Positions 1 to 11,035 of a DNA stretch of 47,479 bases are shown in pieces. The DNA lies in the NCBI GenBank assembly GCA_028868545.1, contig JAGWUF010000016.1, positions 1 to 47,479 on the forward strand. Reading direction: 5' to 3'. This stretch comes from Lysobacteraceae bacterium (GTDB lineage Bacteria; Pseudomonadota; Gammaproteobacteria; Xanthomonadales; Xanthomonadaceae). Every line of letters begins with the position of its first letter. Positions within the stretch are counted from its first letter, which is position 1. A program made the translations under genes and the position numbers. The notes under the pieces were generated by a model. It had not been told where the DNA came from. It saw only the letters and a program-made list of their open reading frames with translations, and did not search any database.

Positions 1-50
1 AAGCGGGGGCGAATCATGAATCGCCGCGTCATCGAAATGGGGGCTTTGGC

Positions 51-78
51 TTGCGTGTCGTGACTTGCGCCGCATAAT
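51..78 (+). promoter_or_regulatory. Possible sigma70 promoter of the EPS export module
   Basis: A TTGCGT hexamer (51-56) is separated by 16 bp from CATAAT (73-78). Transcription would begin near 85, just upstream of the ATG at 104 and its GAGG ribosome site. The -10 hexamer overlaps the alternative ATG at 77, which argues for translation starting at 104. Both hexamers deviate from consensus, so this is a weak call. Confidence 0.3.
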
Positions 79-103
79 GCATCGCTTATATCGAGGTTGG
101 CGC

Positions 104-835
104 ATGCGCAAATTATCCGGTCTGTTCCTGTTTTTCATGTTGTTGCTCCTTGCGGCCTGTGCCAGCACGGGAACTCCGGAGCGTGCCGGGCGGTCTGCCG
201 GTGTCAGCAATGAGATCCCCGGCAACAAGTTGCCGCCGCCGGATACCACCGCGGCTTCGGGTGCCTATGAGGGGGCCACCGATTACCGCATCGGTGCCCA
301 GGATCTGCTGGAAATCAGCGTGTTCGGCGTGCAGGATCTGGACAAGGAAGTGCGGGTGAACTCGAACGGGCAGATTTCCCTGCCCTTGATCGGCGGGGTG
401 ATGGCCGGAGGTCGCACCATTCCGGAGCTGGAAAAGGATCTGGCCGGCAAGTATGCCGATGGCTATCTGCAGAACCCGCAGGTCAGCGTGTTCGTGAAGG
501 AATACGCCAGCCAGCGGATCACCCTGGAAGGAGCAATCACGAAGCCCGGGATCTATCCGATCACCGGCAAGACCAGTCTGCTGCAGGCGATCGCATTGTC
601 GGGCGGCGTGGACGACAAGATTGCCGACCTGGGCGGCATCGTGCTGATGCGCCAGATCAACGGCAAGCGCATGGCGGCGGTGTATGACTTGCGCGCCGTG
701 CGGCGCGGCACCATCGAAGACCCGCAGGTGTATGGTGACGACATCATCGTGGTGGAAACCTCCGGTTCCAAGTCGGCTTACCGCCGTTTCATCGAAAGCG
801 TCCCTGCTCTGGGTGTCTTCAAGTGGTTCTTCTGA
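104..835 (+). CDS. Polysaccharide export outer-membrane lipoprotein, GumB/Wza family
   Basis: This 243-residue protein should form or contribute to the outer-membrane channel through which an exopolysaccharide leaves the cell. A lipoprotein signal peptide is evident: MRK, a Leu/Phe-rich core and lipobox LAAC with the acylated Cys at residue 19. A polysaccharide-export domain follows (about residues 60-140, starting YRIGAQDLLEISVFG), then a SLBB-like segment (about 145-210, with GAITKPGIYPI). The length fits the short GumB-type exporters rather than the longer E. coli Wza. Upstream in-frame TTG (65) and ATG (77) starts exist. ATG 104 is preferred because GAGG lies 8 nt upstream and the signal peptide then begins correctly. 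The tyrosine autokinase follows after 20 bp. The family assignment is firm. Orthology to Xanthomonas gumB is not claimed. Confidence 0.88.
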   Translation: MRKLSGLFLFFMLLLLAACASTGTPERAGRSAGVSNEIPGNKLPPPDTTAASGAYEGATDYRIGAQDLLEISVFGVQDLDKEVRVNSNGQISLPLIGGVMAGGRTIPELEKDLAGKYADGYLQNPQVSVFVKEYASQRITLEGAITKPGIYPITGKTSLLQAIALSGGVDDKIADLGGIVLMRQINGKRMAAVYDLRAVRRGTIEDPQVYGDDIIVVETSGSKSAYRRFIESVPALGVFKWFF

Positions 836-855
836 TGAATCAAGGATGATGCGCC

Positions 856-3159
856 ATGAGTGATAACCGACTGCCGGTCGATCGATCCGGCGATGATGGC
901 CACCTGCCGGCACGAATGGATCCGCGGTCGTTGCATCCCCTGGCCCACTCCCGCAATGGGACGGCGCTGGCGCTGGACTTGCAGGCGGAGCAACGCCGGG
1001 ATGACGATGAAATCGACCTGCTTGCCTATTGGCACATCCTGGTCAAGCGACGCCGCCTGATTGCCAGCATCCTGATCGCGGTTGTTGCCCTGGCCCTGCT
1101 GGCGACATTGATGGCAACCCCGGTGTACCGGGCAACCGTGGTCATGCAGATCGAAAAACAGGGCAACCAGGTCATCCAGATGCAAGGGGGGCAGCTGGGA
1201 GGCGATGGCTTCGGCTGGGATCCGGATTTCATGCAGACCCAGATCGGGTTGATCAAAAGCAGGTCGCTGGCGGAACGGGTTGCCGCGGATCTGCACATGA
1301 ATCAGGCAACCTTGAAAAGCCTGAGTGCGCCGGGCTGGTTCGACCGGCTTGCCGGGTTGCTGCGCCCCCAGACCAGGAAAAGTGCGGCAACACCACCCGT
1401 GACCGGAACCCAGGGCACCGATGCGCGCCTGCAGCGCGCCGCCGCCGCCATCATCGGCGGCGGGTTGAGTGTCGACCCGGTTCGTGATTCCAAACTGGTT
1501 CTCATCAATTTCGACAGCTCTTCCGCCCAGTTTTCCGCAGCCGCCGCCAACGCGATTGCCGATGGCTTCATTGCGGCTGGCCTGGAGCGTCGCTTCGGGG
1601 CGACATCCTATGCCAAGACCTATCTCGAGGATCAGCTCAAGCTGACCAAGGCGCGGCTGGAGGATTCCGAACGCAAGCTGGTGCAGTTCGCGCAGGAGCA
1701 GAACCTGGTGGATACCGGCGACAAGGGGCAGTCGCTGGCGGTGCAGAACCTGACCCAGCTCAATGCCGCGCTGGCCACGGCACAAGACCAGCGCATCCGT
1801 GCGCAGGCCCGCTGGCGGCAGGCCTCCGGGGGGGCGATGCCGGCCGACATGATCGGCAATTCCAACATTCGCACCCTGCAGCAGCAGAAGGGTGCCTTGC
1901 AGGCGCAGTACCAGCTCAAGCTGCAGACCTTCAAGCCCGAGTATCCCGAGATGCGCCAGCTCAAGGGCCAGATCGACGAGCTGGATCGCCAGATTGCACA
2001 GGAAGTGGCCAATGTCCGGACCTCGGTCAAGGCCGAGTACGATGCCGCCGCATCGCAGGAGCAGTTGTTGTCCGGGCAGATCGCATCCCTGCGAACCCAG
2101 GCCCTGGATGTCGATGGCCGCAGCATCCAGTACAACATCCTGAAGCGGGAAGTCGATACCAACCGCCAGCTGTATGACGGCTTGTTGCAGCGTTACAAGG
2201 AAGTAGGCGTGACAGGGGATGTGCGCACCAACGATGTCTCCATCATCGATCGCGCCGAGGTGCCAGGCTGGCGGTTCAAGCCCAGCCTAACCAGCAATCT
2301 GTCCATCGGCCTGCTGTTCGGTGCGCTGTTGGGCGTGCTGGTGGCCTTTCTGCTCGAATTCCTGGATGACACCCTCAAGACACCCGGCGACATCGAGCAG
2401 AAACTCAAGCTGGCCGTGCTGGGTGTGGTGCCGAAACTGGGATCCAGGGATTCTGTCGCGGTGGTATCCGAGGATCCGCAATCCTCGTTTTCCGAAGCCT
2501 ATCGCTCGGTACGCACGGCCTTGCAGTTCGCCACCGACCATGGCGTGCCACGCACCCTGCTGATTTCCAGCAGCGGCCCGGGTGAAGGCAAGTCCACCAC
2601 GGCGCAAGCATTGGCGCGCCAGCTCACCCAGATGGGCAAGCGGGTGTTGCTGGTCGATGCCGACCTGCGCAACCCGTCGCTGCACAAGACTTTCGGCTTG
2701 CGCGCCGAGCATGGCCTGAGCAGTTTGCTGGCAGGGGCCTGTGCGTTCTCGGCTGCGTTGCAGCCCTCGGGGCATGAGCGCCTGGATTTGATCCTGGCCG
2801 GACCACTGCCGCCCAATCCGGCCGAATTGCTGTCGGGCTCGAAGATGATCTCGCTGCTCACCGTGGGCGCGGAGCGCTACGACCATGTCATCGTCGATGG
2901 CCCGCCGGTGCTGGGCCTGGCCGATGCTCCCATCCTTGCCAATGCGGTGGATGGCACCTTGCTGATGGTGACCAGCGGCAAGACCAAGATCAGCGCCGCA
3001 CAGGCTGCGCTCAAGCGCCTGCTGGCGGCACGGGCGCGGATCGTGGGCTGCCTGCTGACCAAATACGATGCGCGCACCGCCGGCTACGGCTACGGCTATG
3101 GCTACCGCCACGAGTCGTACTACGCGTATGGCAACAAGCCACGATTGGCCAAGAGCTGA
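856..3159 (+). CDS. Wzc-type polysaccharide co-polymerase with bacterial tyrosine autokinase domain
   Basis: This 767-residue inner-membrane protein would control chain length and export of an exopolysaccharide. After a charged leader, a Wzz domain begins near residue 53 with a first membrane segment (about 70-92). A long periplasmic coiled-coil stretch runs to about 470, and a second membrane segment lies near 480-500. The cytoplasmic kinase domain carries Walker A GPGEGKST (574-581), Walker A' LLVDADLRNP (about 598-607) and Walker B VIVDGPP (678-684). The C-terminus is a tyrosine cluster with eight or so Tyr in the last 25 residues, the usual autophosphorylation tail of BY-kinases. Xanthomonas GumC lacks such a kinase domain, so this is closer to Wzc/ExoP/VpsO. 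AAGGA precedes ATG 856. The next gene starts 3 nt after the stop. Confidence 0.9.
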   Translation: MSDNRLPVDRSGDDGHLPARMDPRSLHPLAHSRNGTALALDLQAEQRRDDDEIDLLAYWHILVKRRRLIASILIAVVALALLATLMATPVYRATVVMQIEKQGNQVIQMQGGQLGGDGFGWDPDFMQTQIGLIKSRSLAERVAADLHMNQATLKSLSAPGWFDRLAGLLRPQTRKSAATPPVTGTQGTDARLQRAAAAIIGGGLSVDPVRDSKLVLINFDSSSAQFSAAAANAIADGFIAAGLERRFGATSYAKTYLEDQLKLTKARLEDSERKLVQFAQEQNLVDTGDKGQSLAVQNLTQLNAALATAQDQRIRAQARWRQASGGAMPADMIGNSNIRTLQQQKGALQAQYQLKLQTFKPEYPEMRQLKGQIDELDRQIAQEVANVRTSVKAEYDAAASQEQLLSGQIASLRTQALDVDGRSIQYNILKREVDTNRQLYDGLLQRYKEVGVTGDVRTNDVSIIDRAEVPGWRFKPSLTSNLSIGLLFGALLGVLVAFLLEFLDDTLKTPGDIEQKLKLAVLGVVPKLGSRDSVAVVSEDPQSSFSEAYRSVRTALQFATDHGVPRTLLISSSGPGEGKSTTAQALARQLTQMGKRVLLVDADLRNPSLHKTFGLRAEHGLSSLLAGACAFSAALQPSGHERLDLILAGPLPPNPAELLSGSKMISLLTVGAERYDHVIVDGPPVLGLADAPILANAVDGTLLMVTSGKTKISAAQAALKRLLAARARIVGCLLTKYDARTAGYGYGYGYRHESYYAYGNKPRLAKS

Positions 3160-3162
3160 GCC

Positions 3163-4497
3163 ATGCAAGGCGCGAACGGGGACGCGCTGGAATGGGCGAT
3201 GGCGCTGCTGCAGGCGCCCGGCGAACGGCATGTGCTGCGGGTACGGCCATTGCCGGAGGGCATTACCGCCTTGCTGGCAATTGCTGCAGGTGCCGCACCG
3301 GACGCCCTTGCGACCGCAGCGCAGAGGTTTTTCGAGCCGCCGGCCCGGGTGCAGGAAGCAGCGCAGTTCTATGTGCGTGAAATCCTGCTGTATCCGGACG
3401 CCGACGCTTACCGGGTCATGGGGGTGAAAGCGGATGCCGATCGTGAGCTGATCAAGGCCCATCATCGCCTGCTGCAACGCTGGCTGCACCCGGATCGTTT
3501 GCAGCATGCGGCCGATGGCGTGTTTGCGTCCCGCGTCAATGCGGCATGGCAACAGTTGCGCAATCCCGATCTGCGTGCCCGCTACGACGCGCAGTTGCAC
3601 CTGGTCGGGGGCGCAGGGCAGACGGGCGAAGCCGGGACAGGGCAGCTGTCGCACGTCTGGGTGACGGAAACCCCACCTGTTCCGGCACGGCAACGCTGGC
3701 TGCGACGGCTGCCATTGCTGTTGCTGCTGTTGCTGTGCGCAGGTTTGTCGTGGCGCATCTGGCAGGAACAATCGCCGGGATCTGCTCTCATCGAAGAGGA
3801 AGCGATGCTGGCTGCAAAAGTGGAAACACGGCAGCCGGATGCGCCGCCCACACCCCGGGCAGCCAACCGCAGCCCCGTACCTGCCGGGCGGTCGCGGAGC
3901 ACCCAGACGGTGCAGGCACCGTCGCCCAGGCTTCAACCCCAGCGCCTTACCGCACTGCAGTCCGCGCGCCTTGCGCAGGTGCCCACGTCTCCGCCTCCTG
4001 CACCGTCCGCCATGCCGCTGCCGCAAGCCCAGGGCAAACGGGTTTTGGACGTGACACTGCCGCTGCCATTGCCGGCTGCACCAGCCGAAATCCCCGTGGC
4101 CACCGTGGTGGACAGGGTGCCGGTGCCCGTTGTGGCGGCAAGCCCGGCCCCTCCGTCGGCACCCGTCACGATGCCGAACGAGGCACAGCTCCGGGCTGCG
4201 CAACAAACCGGCGAACAATTGCTGCGCTACATGCAGCAGGCCAGCCGGCCCTCGCCCCCGATCTGGAACAGCCCCGGCATCCAGAGCAGTGCCGAGCAGC
4301 TGCGCACGTTCCTGCTGGCCAATGGCCCGCTGCGGCTGGGGCCCGCGCGCTGGCGCATCGGGACAGCGACGGCGGATCTGGCCGCACGCTTTCCTGCGCA
4401 AGGTGCCTCCAATCACGGCGGGGTGTTCACCGCCGCGCTGCAATGGCGAGAGGGCCGCTGGTGGGTGACGGGGGTGGGCATGGAGCAGGTGCAGTGA
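3163..4497 (+). CDS. Membrane-spanning J-domain (DnaJ-like) protein in the EPS module
   Basis: This is a 444-residue protein. Residues about 75-145 form a complete J domain: helix II (ELIKAHHRLLQRW), the HPD motif at 109-111, helix III and a YDAQL end. J domains stimulate DnaK ATPase, so the protein probably recruits DnaK to the inner face of the membrane. A single hydrophobic segment lies near 181-200 (LPLLLLLLLCAGLSW). After it comes a long Pro/Ala/Gln-rich linker (about 215-345), then a conserved-looking C-terminal domain (about 350-444) ending in a Trp-rich strand. If the positive-inside rule holds (RQRWLRR before the segment), the J domain is cytoplasmic and the tail periplasmic. The gene lies 3 nt after the autokinase and overlaps the TPR gene by 4 nt. 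The J domain is certain. The partner and role in polysaccharide export are inferred from position only. Confidence 0.75.
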   Translation: MQGANGDALEWAMALLQAPGERHVLRVRPLPEGITALLAIAAGAAPDALATAAQRFFEPPARVQEAAQFYVREILLYPDADAYRVMGVKADADRELIKAHHRLLQRWLHPDRLQHAADGVFASRVNAAWQQLRNPDLRARYDAQLHLVGGAGQTGEAGTGQLSHVWVTETPPVPARQRWLRRLPLLLLLLLCAGLSWRIWQEQSPGSALIEEEAMLAAKVETRQPDAPPTPRAANRSPVPAGRSRSTQTVQAPSPRLQPQRLTALQSARLAQVPTSPPPAPSAMPLPQAQGKRVLDVTLPLPLPAAPAEIPVATVVDRVPVPVVAASPAPPSAPVTMPNEAQLRAAQQTGEQLLRYMQQASRPSPPIWNSPGIQSSAEQLRTFLLANGPLRLGPARWRIGTATADLAARFPAQGASNHGGVFTAALQWREGRWWVTGVGMEQVQ

Positions 4498-5750
4498 AGC
4501 CGGCTTTGCGATGGGGGCTTTCGGCGGCGCTGGCGGGCGTTCTGCTGCTGGCGGCCTGGCGGCTGGTGGGCCAGATGCAAGCCGAGCTTGACGCGGACGA
4601 GGCCCCTGGCCAGGTGTTGGCATGGCGGCAGGATGATCCAACCGCGCTATTGCGGGCGTCGGAACAGGCGCTGGCTGCCGGTGACCTTGTCGCTGCCACG
4701 CATGTTGCTCGACAGCTGCTCGCGCATGCGCCGCTGACCGGGCAGGCCTATCGCGTGCTGGGGGCTGCTGCCGATGCCGGTGGCCAGCCGCAACAGGCCC
4801 AGGCGTTGTTCGACATCGCCACGCGTCTTGCGCCGCGCGATTTGCAAACGCATTCCTGGCTGGCGCAGACTGCCCTGCGTCAACACCGGTATCCCGATGC
4901 ACTGCGGCAGCTGGATTTCGTGCTGCGCCAGCAACCTGATCGGTTTGCGAGGCTCGGGCCGATCCTGGCCCAGCTTGCAAACGATCCCGCCTTCGCCGAT
5001 GCGCTGGCGGCGAGTTTGCGCGACGCCCCCCCTTGGCGCGCGGCGATGCTGCAGGCCTTGCAGGCACCTGGCGGGCAGACCTCGCAGGCGCAGGCCCGCG
5101 TCATGCAGGCCCTGCAGGCGCAGGGTGGCTTGAGTGCCGCGGAGTTCGGCCTCTGGCTGGACAGCCTGATGGCACAAGGACGTTGGGGGGAGGCCTTCGC
5201 CCGCTGGGCAGGCACGGTGGTTGGTTCCGGCGGCCATCTGCCTTTGCTGTACAACGGCGATTTCCGCTTGCCCATCAGCCAGACCGGCTTTGACTGGCGG
5301 CAACAGGATCGGGCCGGAGTGTTGTTGAATGTGCAGGCCGATGCCGCTGACGGGCAGCCAGGCATGCACCTGCAGGTGCTCGATCGCGGCATCCCCGATG
5401 TCGGTTTGGAGCATGTTCTGCTGCTGACGCCCGGGCACTATCGCCTGTCGATGCGATTGCGGGCCCAGACGTTTGCCAGCGCGCTGGGGCTGCATTGGGT
5501 GATCGATTGCGATCGCGGCAAGCGCATCGTGGTGCAGGCACTGCCGGCGGATGGCAGTTTCGACTGGCGCGACGTCGCCGGCGAGTTTGAAATTCCCGAT
5601 ACCGGCTGCCAGGGCCAGCGCCTGCGGTTGATCAACCCGGTCTCCGGTGGCGCCGGACAACGGGTCTCGGGCCAGCTCTGGTTTGCGCGGATGCGCATCG
5701 AGCCGATTGCGAAACGCGTGCTGCACGCCGGATCCGGCACAGCCGCCTGA
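4494..5750 (+). CDS. Membrane-anchored TPR protein with C-terminal beta-rich domain, EPS module
   Basis: This 418-residue protein starts at GTG 4494 inside the stop of the J-domain gene (GTGA overlap), so translation is probably coupled. Residues about 5-22 form an uncleaved-looking membrane anchor. TPR-like helical repeats follow (about 45-150; ASEQALAAGDLVAATHVARQ, AYRVLGAAADAGGQPQQA, THSWLAQTALRQHRYPDA). The C-terminal half (about 255-400) looks beta-rich (LYNGDFRLPISQTGFDWR, GHYRLSMRLRA) and could be a carbohydrate-binding-like jelly roll. No catalytic motif is visible. The same frame is open far upstream to 3546, but that region is antisense-like composition within the J-domain gene. By analogy with TPR subunits of other export systems, it could scaffold periplasmic parts of the machine. 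That role is inferred. Confidence 0.72.
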   Translation: MKPALRWGLSAALAGVLLLAAWRLVGQMQAELDADEAPGQVLAWRQDDPTALLRASEQALAAGDLVAATHVARQLLAHAPLTGQAYRVLGAAADAGGQPQQAQALFDIATRLAPRDLQTHSWLAQTALRQHRYPDALRQLDFVLRQQPDRFARLGPILAQLANDPAFADALAASLRDAPPWRAAMLQALQAPGGQTSQAQARVMQALQAQGGLSAAEFGLWLDSLMAQGRWGEAFARWAGTVVGSGGHLPLLYNGDFRLPISQTGFDWRQQDRAGVLLNVQADAADGQPGMHLQVLDRGIPDVGLEHVLLLTPGHYRLSMRLRAQTFASALGLHWVIDCDRGKRIVVQALPADGSFDWRDVAGEFEIPDTGCQGQRLRLINPVSGGAGQRVSGQLWFARMRIEPIAKRVLHAGSGTAA

Positions 5751-5801
5751 ACCCCGCGCTGCCCGGTGCCCGCGGAGCGCCGCGGGCAGGGTCACCCGGG
5801 C

Positions 5802-7478
5802 TCAACCCTGGGCCGGTTCGCGCAGCTCCTTGCGCAGGATCTTGCCGACATTGCTCTTGGGCAGGTCGTTGCGGAATTCGACGAACTTCGGCTGCTTGTA
5901 GCCGGTCATGTTCTCGCGGCAGAACGCCTTGACCTGGTCCACCGTCAGCGCCGGATCTTTCTTGACGATGAACACCTTCACCGCCTCGCCGGATTTCTCG
6001 TCGGGCACCCCGATCGCGGCCACTTCCAGCACCCCCGGCATCATCGCGATCACGTCTTCCACTTCATTCGGGTAGACGTTGAAGCCCGACACCAGAATCA
6101 TGTCCTTCTTGCGATCGACGATGTAGAAATAGCCCTGGTCATCCATCTTCGCCATGTCGCCGGTGTGCAGCCAGCCGTCGGCATCGATCACTTTGGCGGT
6201 TTCTTCCGGGCGCTGCCAATACCCTTTCATTACCTGCGGACCCTGCACGCACAACTCGCCGATCTCGCCATTGGCCAGCGTGGCGCCGTCGTCGCCCTTC
6301 ACGCAGACCCGGGTGGACGGAATCGGCATGCCGATCGACCCGTTGTAGTCGCGCAGGTCCAGCGGGTTGATGCACACCGCCGGCGAGGTTTCGGTCAGGC
6401 CGTAGGCTTCGGCCAGGGTGGTGCCGGTGACCTGCTTCCACTTGTCCGCCACGGCCCGTTGCACGGCCATGCCGCCGCCCAGGGTCAGGTGCAGGTGCGA
6501 GAAATCCACCTGCTCGAAACCGGGGGTGTGCAGCAGGCCGTTGAACAGGGTGTTGACGCCGGTGATGGCGGTGAAGCGGGTGCCCTTGAGTTCCTTGACG
6601 AAACCGGGCATGTCGCGCGGGTTGGTGATCAGCAGATTGGAAGCCCCGAACTTGATGAACACCAGGCAGTTCGCGGTCAGCGCGAAGATGTGGTACAGCG
6701 GCAGCGCGGTGACGATCGTCTCTTCGCCCAGCTTGATGTTGGTGCCCACCCATGCCGCTGCCTGCTGCATGTTGGCCACCAGATTGCCGTGGGTCAGCAT
6801 CGCGCCCTTGGACACGCCGGTGGTGCCGCCGGTGTATTGCAGGAAGGCCAGATCATCCAGGGTATTGCGGATTTCCGGCAGCGGGTGCATGCGGCCCAGG
6901 GTGAGGGTGTCGCGAAAACGCACGGCGCCGGGAATGTTGTACTCCGGCACCATCTTCTTCACGTGCTTGAGCACGAAGTTGACGATCGCGCCCTTGGGGA
7001 AGCCCAGCATGTCGCCCAGGCCGGTGGTGATGGCCCGCACGCCCGGCATCTGCGCCAGCACGTCCTGCGCCACATTGCCGAAGTTGTCCATCACCAGCAG
7101 CACGCTGGCGCCGGAATCACTGAGCTGGTGTTTGAGCTCGCGCGCGGTGTACATCGGGTTGGTGTTGACCACGGTCAACCCGGCGCGCAGCACGCCGAAA
7201 ATCGCGATGGGATATTGCAGGCAGTTGGGCATCATGATCGCGACGCGATCACCCTTTTTCAGCTTCAGCTCGCCCAGCAGGTAGCCGGCGAAATCACGGC
7301 TGTGACGCTCCAGCTCGGCATAGGTGATCGACTTGCCCATGTTGAGGAAAGCGGTCTTGCTGCCGTACTGGGCGATGGCCTTGTCGAACACGTCGGTGAT
7401 CGAGGCGAACTCGTTCATGTCGATTTCGGCAGGCACGCCGGCGGGGTAGTGATCCAACCAAGGTTGTTGCGAACTCAT
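5802..7478 (-). CDS. fadD: Long-chain fatty-acid--CoA ligase, FadD / RpfB-like
   Basis: This enzyme activates long-chain fatty acids to acyl-CoA via an acyl-adenylate at the inner membrane. It has 558 residues against 561 for E. coli FadD. The AMP-binding P-loop YTGGTTGVSKG lies near residue 216, AYGLTETSP in the middle, and the fatty-acyl-CoA synthetase signature (GWLHTGD ... YFYIVDRKKDMI ... GFNVYPNEVEDV) begins near 432. The C-terminal catalytic lysine region PKSNVGKILRKEL is intact. ATG 7478 has GGGGAG 6-7 nt upstream. A longer frame into upstream DNA lacks homology-like character. Neighbouring acnA and the small lipoprotein match the Xanthomonas rpf region, where this gene is rpfB and is implicated in DSF signal turnover. 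The gene is convergent with the EPS module. Confidence 0.93.
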   Translation of the reverse strand: MSSQQPWLDHYPAGVPAEIDMNEFASITDVFDKAIAQYGSKTAFLNMGKSITYAELERHSRDFAGYLLGELKLKKGDRVAIMMPNCLQYPIAIFGVLRAGLTVVNTNPMYTARELKHQLSDSGASVLLVMDNFGNVAQDVLAQMPGVRAITTGLGDMLGFPKGAIVNFVLKHVKKMVPEYNIPGAVRFRDTLTLGRMHPLPEIRNTLDDLAFLQYTGGTTGVSKGAMLTHGNLVANMQQAAAWVGTNIKLGEETIVTALPLYHIFALTANCLVFIKFGASNLLITNPRDMPGFVKELKGTRFTAITGVNTLFNGLLHTPGFEQVDFSHLHLTLGGGMAVQRAVADKWKQVTGTTLAEAYGLTETSPAVCINPLDLRDYNGSIGMPIPSTRVCVKGDDGATLANGEIGELCVQGPQVMKGYWQRPEETAKVIDADGWLHTGDMAKMDDQGYFYIVDRKKDMILVSGFNVYPNEVEDVIAMMPGVLEVAAIGVPDEKSGEAVKVFIVKKDPALTVDQVKAFCRENMTGYKQPKFVEFRNDLPKSNVGKILRKELREPAQG

Positions 7479-7538
7479 GCACTGCTCCCCTGCACGTGAG
7501 CCGTCGCGCAAATGCGGCGGCGTATGGTTTCGGCTTCG

Positions 7539-7567
7539 ATTTGAGCATAGGCTTCCCCACCTGACAA
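7539..7567 (-). promoter_or_regulatory. Possible sigma70 promoter of fadD
   Basis: On the minus strand TTGTCA (7562-7567) is followed 17 bp later by TCAAAT (7539-7544). The -35 matches consensus in 5 of 6 positions and the -10 in 4 of 6. It lies 60 bp before the fadD start, inside the 105-bp divergent gap shared with the lipoprotein gene. Confidence 0.35.
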
Positions 7568-7583
7568 GGCGAAGAGCGGCAAA

Positions 7584-8117
7584 ATGGAAAGTGCTGCAAT
7601 GCAGCAATGGCGCGCCCTGCGGTGTTTCGTATCCGGCATCGCATTGGTGTGCGTGGTACTGCTGTCGGCGTGCAGCAGCACGCCGCCGGAGCAGGCCGTG
7701 CGTGTGCAGTTGACGGCACTGCAGGCGGCCATCGATGCCCGGGATGCCGGTGCACTGGAAGGTGTGATCCGCCCGGTGGCGCAGGCGATGGCCGCCATCG
7801 ATGCCCGGGATGCCGGTGCACTGGAAGACCTGCTGGACGACGAATTCATCGGCAACGACGGCATGAATCGGCGTGCCGTGCGGCAACTGGCCGGCGGCAT
7901 TTTCCTGCGCTACCGCGACGTCTCGGCGAAGCTGGGCCCGGTGAACGTGGAGTTGCGCGGCAACGACGAAGCCATCGCCCGTTTCAGCGTGCTGGCCACT
8001 GCCGGCAGTGGCGGCCTGCTGCCGGACGATGGCCAGGTGTTCAACGTCGAAACCGGTTGGCGTCGCAGCGGGCGCACGTGGAAGCTGGTCAATGCCGGCT
8101 GGAAGGCGAAGTTGTAA
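7584..8117 (+). CDS. Small putative lipoprotein with NTF2/SnoaL-like fold and internal tandem duplication
   Basis: This 177-residue protein has an N-terminal signal sequence ending in a lipobox-like LLSAC (Cys near residue 30), so it is probably an exported lipoprotein. The mature part resembles small NTF2-like proteins: an N-terminal helix (AVRVQLTALQAAIDARDAG), a D/E-rich loop (LLDDEFIGNDG), then strands ending VETGWRRSGRTWKLVNAGWK. No enzymatic residues can be assigned. Residues AIDARDAGALE occur twice, 22 residues apart, encoded by an identical 34-nt repeat, so the first helix appears duplicated. ATG 7584 is preferred, with a GAAGAG stretch upstream. An internal ATG at 7599 would leave a shorter leader. 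It lies between fadD and acnA, the place of unnamed ORFs in Xanthomonas rpf clusters. Confidence 0.7.
   Translation: MESAAMQQWRALRCFVSGIALVCVVLLSACSSTPPEQAVRVQLTALQAAIDARDAGALEGVIRPVAQAMAAIDARDAGALEDLLDDEFIGNDGMNRRAVRQLAGGIFLRYRDVSAKLGPVNVELRGNDEAIARFSVLATAGSGGLLPDDGQVFNVETGWRRSGRTWKLVNAGWKAKL
7728..7827 (+). repeat. Tandem duplication, 34-nt identical repeats with 66-bp period
   Basis: Bases 7728-7761 recur identically at 7794-7827 (both begin GCCATCGATGCCCGGG). The period is 66 bp, so the reading frame of the surrounding lipoprotein gene is kept and 22 residues are duplicated. The intervening bases differ, so either only the core was recently copied or the spacer has diverged. Confidence 0.9.
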
Positions 8118-8135
8118 CCACGCAGCGCGTCGCCT

Positions 8136-10886
<2,751 letters not shown>

Positions 10887-10990
10887 GGCGGGGTTCCTTG
10901 GCGGGTGCTTGCGGGCAGTGTAGTCGGTTGACGTAAAGAGGGGATGAGAGCGATTCCCACCTGGTATGCGGGCATGAGTAGTCTTGAGAA

Positions 10991-11013
10991 AGTATGTATA
11001 ATCAATACATACT
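10991..11013 (+). promoter_or_regulatory. Operator/promoter of the VapBC-like pair: perfect 9-bp inverted repeat around TATAAT
   Basis: Arms AGTATGTAT and ATACATACT are perfect reverse complements separated by 5 bp. A consensus TATAAT hexamer (10997-11002) lies within the palindrome, so a bound repressor would cover the core promoter. The site is 22 bp before the antitoxin start and is much more AT-rich than its surroundings. AbrB-type antitoxins of VapBC modules bind such palindromes to autoregulate, so this is the expected operator. Confidence 0.7.
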
Positions 11014-11035
11014 CAAATTCCGCAGGGACACACCG

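Noticed and set aside
1-63. A possible 3' end of an upstream gene in frame 1 (stop at 61-63).
   Set aside because: Only about 20 codons are visible and they carry no recognisable motif, so it cannot be told from a chance open frame.
3546-4493. An upstream extension of the TPR gene frame inside the J-domain gene.
   Set aside because: The extension is out of frame with a well-conserved J domain. The protein becomes sensible only from GTG 4494, which has a membrane anchor right after it.
2287-5067. A 926-codon minus-strand open frame over the EPS module.
   Set aside because: It is antisense to three genes with clear motifs and consists of Ala/Arg/Pro/Gln-rich sequence without any domain.
5766-7499. 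A 577-codon plus-strand open frame opposite fadD.
   Set aside because: fadD has all family motifs. The opposing frame is His/Gln/Val-rich and has no ribosome site or domain.
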